A stretch of DNA of 64,000 bases from Prolixibacter bellariivorans ATCC BAA-1284 (GTDB lineage: Bacteria > Bacteroidota > Bacteroidia > Bacteroidales > Prolixibacteraceae). The notes beneath the pieces are model-generated. The model saw nothing but the letters and a program-made list of their open reading frames with translations, was not told the DNA's origin and did no database searches. The translations under genes and the position numbers were made by a program. This document shows positions 62,537-64,000 of this stretch, in pieces; position 1 is the stretch's first letter, and the number at the start of each line of letters is the position of its first letter. The DNA is taken from assembly GCF_000621705.1 (NCBI RefSeq), contig NZ_JHXO01000007.1:62001-126000 (forward strand). The letters are read 5' to 3'.

Positions 62537-63073
62537 GTGGAAGAGAAAATACTGGAACTGGAACGTCGAATCAAGCAACTGGAAGCCACCAAAAAGAAGG
62601 ACCAACTTTCGATGGTCGTTTTCTCAGGTGAACTCGATAAACTTCTGGCTGCTATGATTATTGCCACAGGTGCTACCGCGATGGACATGGAAGTAAAGCT
62701 TTTCTTCACTTTCTGGGCTATTTCCGCTTTGCGCGACAAAGAGAAAAGGGCTGAGAAAAAAGAATTGACATCCAAAATGTTTGGAGCCATGCTTCCGAAA
62801 GGCACCTCTGATGTAAAACTATCGAAAATGAACATGGCCGGAGCTGGTTTATCCATGCTTAAGTCATTGATGAAGAAAAAGAACGTAGCCTCTCTTGAAG
62901 ATTTACTTCAAACAGCTGGTGAGTTAGGTGTCGAGATCAATATTTGTGAGATGTCGATGAACCTGATGGGATTCAGTAAGGATGAGATGATTGACTATCC
63001 GAAGCTGGATTACTGCGGTGTTGGAACCTATCTCTCTGATGCAGAAGAGAGTGCTATTCAATTATTCATATAA
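62537..63073 (+). CDS. DsrE2-like protein
   Basis: 178 residues from the GTG at 62537; a TTG at 62531 is also in frame, no ATG fits. The N-terminal helix EEKILELERRIKQLEATKKK is followed by the DsrE2 pattern: VVFSGELDKLLAAMIIATGA, KLFFTFWAISALRDK, MFGAMLPKG, KLSKMNMAGAGLSM, and INICEMSMNLMGF with the conserved Cys near 148. In sulfur oxidisers DsrE2 works with TusA and rhodanese. It lies 14 bp before tusA. Confidence 0.88.
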   Translation: MEEKILELERRIKQLEATKKKDQLSMVVFSGELDKLLAAMIIATGATAMDMEVKLFFTFWAISALRDKEKRAEKKELTSKMFGAMLPKGTSDVKLSKMNMAGAGLSMLKSLMKKKNVASLEDLLQTAGELGVEINICEMSMNLMGFSKDEMIDYPKLDYCGVGTYLSDAEESAIQLFI

Positions 63074-63087
63074 TAAAACTCAAAGTT

Positions 63088-63339
63088 ATGTCACAGGAAG
63101 AATTAGTTGCAATTCAGGCAGACAAAGTTGTTGATGCTCGTGGTACTGCTTGTCCAGGTCCGCTGTTGGCCGCCAAAAAAGCCATTGCTGAAATCAAATC
63201 AGGCGAAGTAATGGAAATTCTTTCAGCCGATGAAGGTACCAAAAAGGATATTCCCAAATGGGCTACCAAGAAAAACCATGAATACATGGGAACCGTCGAA
63301 GAATCAGGCTTTTTCAAAATTTATCTGCGCAAAGCGTAA
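63088..63339 (+). CDS. tusA: TusA-type sulfur carrier protein
   Basis: 83 residues. The SirA-like core is DARGTACPGPLLAAKKAIAE, with the CPxP motif cysteine at 24. TusA carries sulfur as a persulfide. It sits between DsrE2 and MvhD genes, so it is probably a relay into the Hdr-like complex rather than the tRNA-thiolation carrier. Confidence 0.92.
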   Translation: MSQEELVAIQADKVVDARGTACPGPLLAAKKAIAEIKSGEVMEILSADEGTKKDIPKWATKKNHEYMGTVEESGFFKIYLRKA

Positions 63340-63359
63340 GTTTTAAACAAAAGACTAAA

Positions 63360-63755
63360 ATGGCGAACAAAGCTCCCAAGATTTTAGTGTTTTCAACGGA
63401 AAAGATTTCCGACCCCGCGATTGATCTCGCGGGGTTGTTGAAAATGCATTACCCGCCAACCGTTTATTCCATTCCGTTACGATGCTCCAGCTCAGTGAAA
63501 TCACGGTGGATTATGCATGCTTTCGAACAGGGATTTGATGGTGTTTTTATTGCTGCCGACGGAACCGATTGCTCTTATGGTGAAAGTTGTGTCGATAAAA
63601 CAGCTGCCATTATTGCTCAAACGCATGAGATGATGAAGGCAAAAGGGATTGAACCGGCCCGTTTGAAGATGGCGGCATTGTGCTCGGTGTGTGCCGAACC
63701 GTTTGTAAAACACATGAAATCTTTTTACGAAGCGCTTTCCAAAACACCGGCGTAA
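63360..63755 (+). CDS. Hydrogenase iron-sulfur subunit, MvhD-like
   Basis: 131 residues. Cysteines in PLRCSSSVKSRW, DGTDCSYGESC and ALCSVCAEP fit the [2Fe-2S] MvhD family. MvhD links a hydrogenase or other oxidoreductase to HdrA. No hydrogenase gene is in view. It lies 30 bp before the hdrA-like gene. Confidence 0.85.
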   Translation: MANKAPKILVFSTEKISDPAIDLAGLLKMHYPPTVYSIPLRCSSSVKSRWIMHAFEQGFDGVFIAADGTDCSYGESCVDKTAAIIAQTHEMMKAKGIEPARLKMAALCSVCAEPFVKHMKSFYEALSKTPA

Positions 63756-63784
63756 ACGGAATTTTTTACGATTAGAAATGTAAC

Positions 63785-64000
63785 ATGGAGAACGAAGTAT
63801 TAACATACGACGCACTGGTTGTTGGTGGTGGAATTGCCGGCGAGGAAACAGCGCTGAATTTGGCTAAGATGGACTACAAGGTCCTTCTGGTGGAGAAGGA
63901 ACTCTCGATTGGCGGTAAAATGATTCTGCTGAGCAAGGTTTTTCCTACACTCGACTGTGCTGCGTGTATTACCACACCAAAAGTATCGGAAACAGCCCGG
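63785..64000 (+). CDS. HdrA-like FAD/FeS oxidoreductase subunit, 5' part only
   Basis: The first 72 codons from the ATG at 63785; the gene runs off the window. ALVVGGGIAGEETALNLAKM is the FAD-binding motif, and PTLDCAACITTPKVSETA matches the cysteine-bearing loop of HdrA/QmoA relatives. HdrA holds the flavin in heterodisulfide-reductase-like complexes. Whether HdrB/C or Qmo partners follow is unknown. Confidence 0.85.
   Translation, partial: MENEVLTYDALVVGGGIAGEETALNLAKMDYKVLLVEKELSIGGKMILLSKVFPTLDCAACITTPKVSETAR

Overview
The window looks like a chromosome segment of an anaerobic or facultative Bacteroidota bacterium, most likely Bacteroidales/Marinilabiliales (Prolixibacteraceae-like). This rests on the SusC/SusD pair, DUF6340 and PorT-type outer-membrane proteins, TAnnTTTG-like promoter elements, weak ribosome binding sites and many LipoP-type signal peptides. 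The species assignment is inference; no rRNA or tRNA gene was seen.

Positions 1-18,750 form an AT-rich accessory (defence) island. It starts with a Fic AMP-transferase gene preceded by four direct repeats spaced exactly 24 bp. Next is a compact three-gene unit: a protein whose first ~110 residues are a recognisable ribosomal protein bS16 domain fused to a linker and a beta-sandwich, a CHAT-family cysteine protease, and a small Pepco-like companion. This is the best candidate in the window for an undescribed conflict system. After two noncoding minisatellites comes a complete Wadjet (JetABCD) locus plus one unknown gene, bracketed by two decayed group II intron 3' ends in the same orientation. 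Three single-gene modules follow: a macro-like/EVE-like/KAP NTPase, a SEFIR/TIR protein and a CAP12-type TIR protein. Hairpin repeats lie between them. An XRE regulator closes the island.

Positions 18,750-26,290 hold a GC-rich SusC/SusD nutrient-uptake pair, preceded by a 1.1-kb leader made of three diverged copies of a structured repeat and followed by 1.2 kb of repeat-rich noncoding DNA. mnmE (tRNA modification) is the first clear housekeeping gene.

Positions 28,340-37,970 are a block of metal/metalloid and sulfur-compound handling on the minus strand. It has three operons with visible operators: arsR-arsC-arsM-acr3 (two 18-bp palindromes); tetR-TSUP exporter-porin-FmdE (GTAAGT-N4-ACTTAC palindromes before both tetR and the exporter gene); and a second arsR with a thioredoxin, ArsF-like, ArsG-like and CxCxx permease set resembling the aromatic arsenical arsEFG system.

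Positions 38,000-61,100 are ordinary chromosomal genes: MscS channel, sirtuin, FabG, PfkB kinase, SpoIIE-type phosphatase, SLC13 transporter, outer-membrane protein, PepD, a VTC/DUF4956/DUF2490 set, a DUF2007-Usp protein, a vWA membrane protein, three tandem DUF6340 lipoproteins, an M48 protease, a GH16 glucanase and a Spy-like periplasmic protein.

The right edge (61,240-64,000) carries a Crp/Fnr regulator divergent from DsrE-like, DsrE2-like, TusA, MvhD-like and a truncated HdrA-like gene. A perfect TGTGA-N6-TCACA site lies between them. This points to a regulated sulfane-sulfur relay feeding a heterodisulfide-reductase-like electron complex that continues beyond the window.
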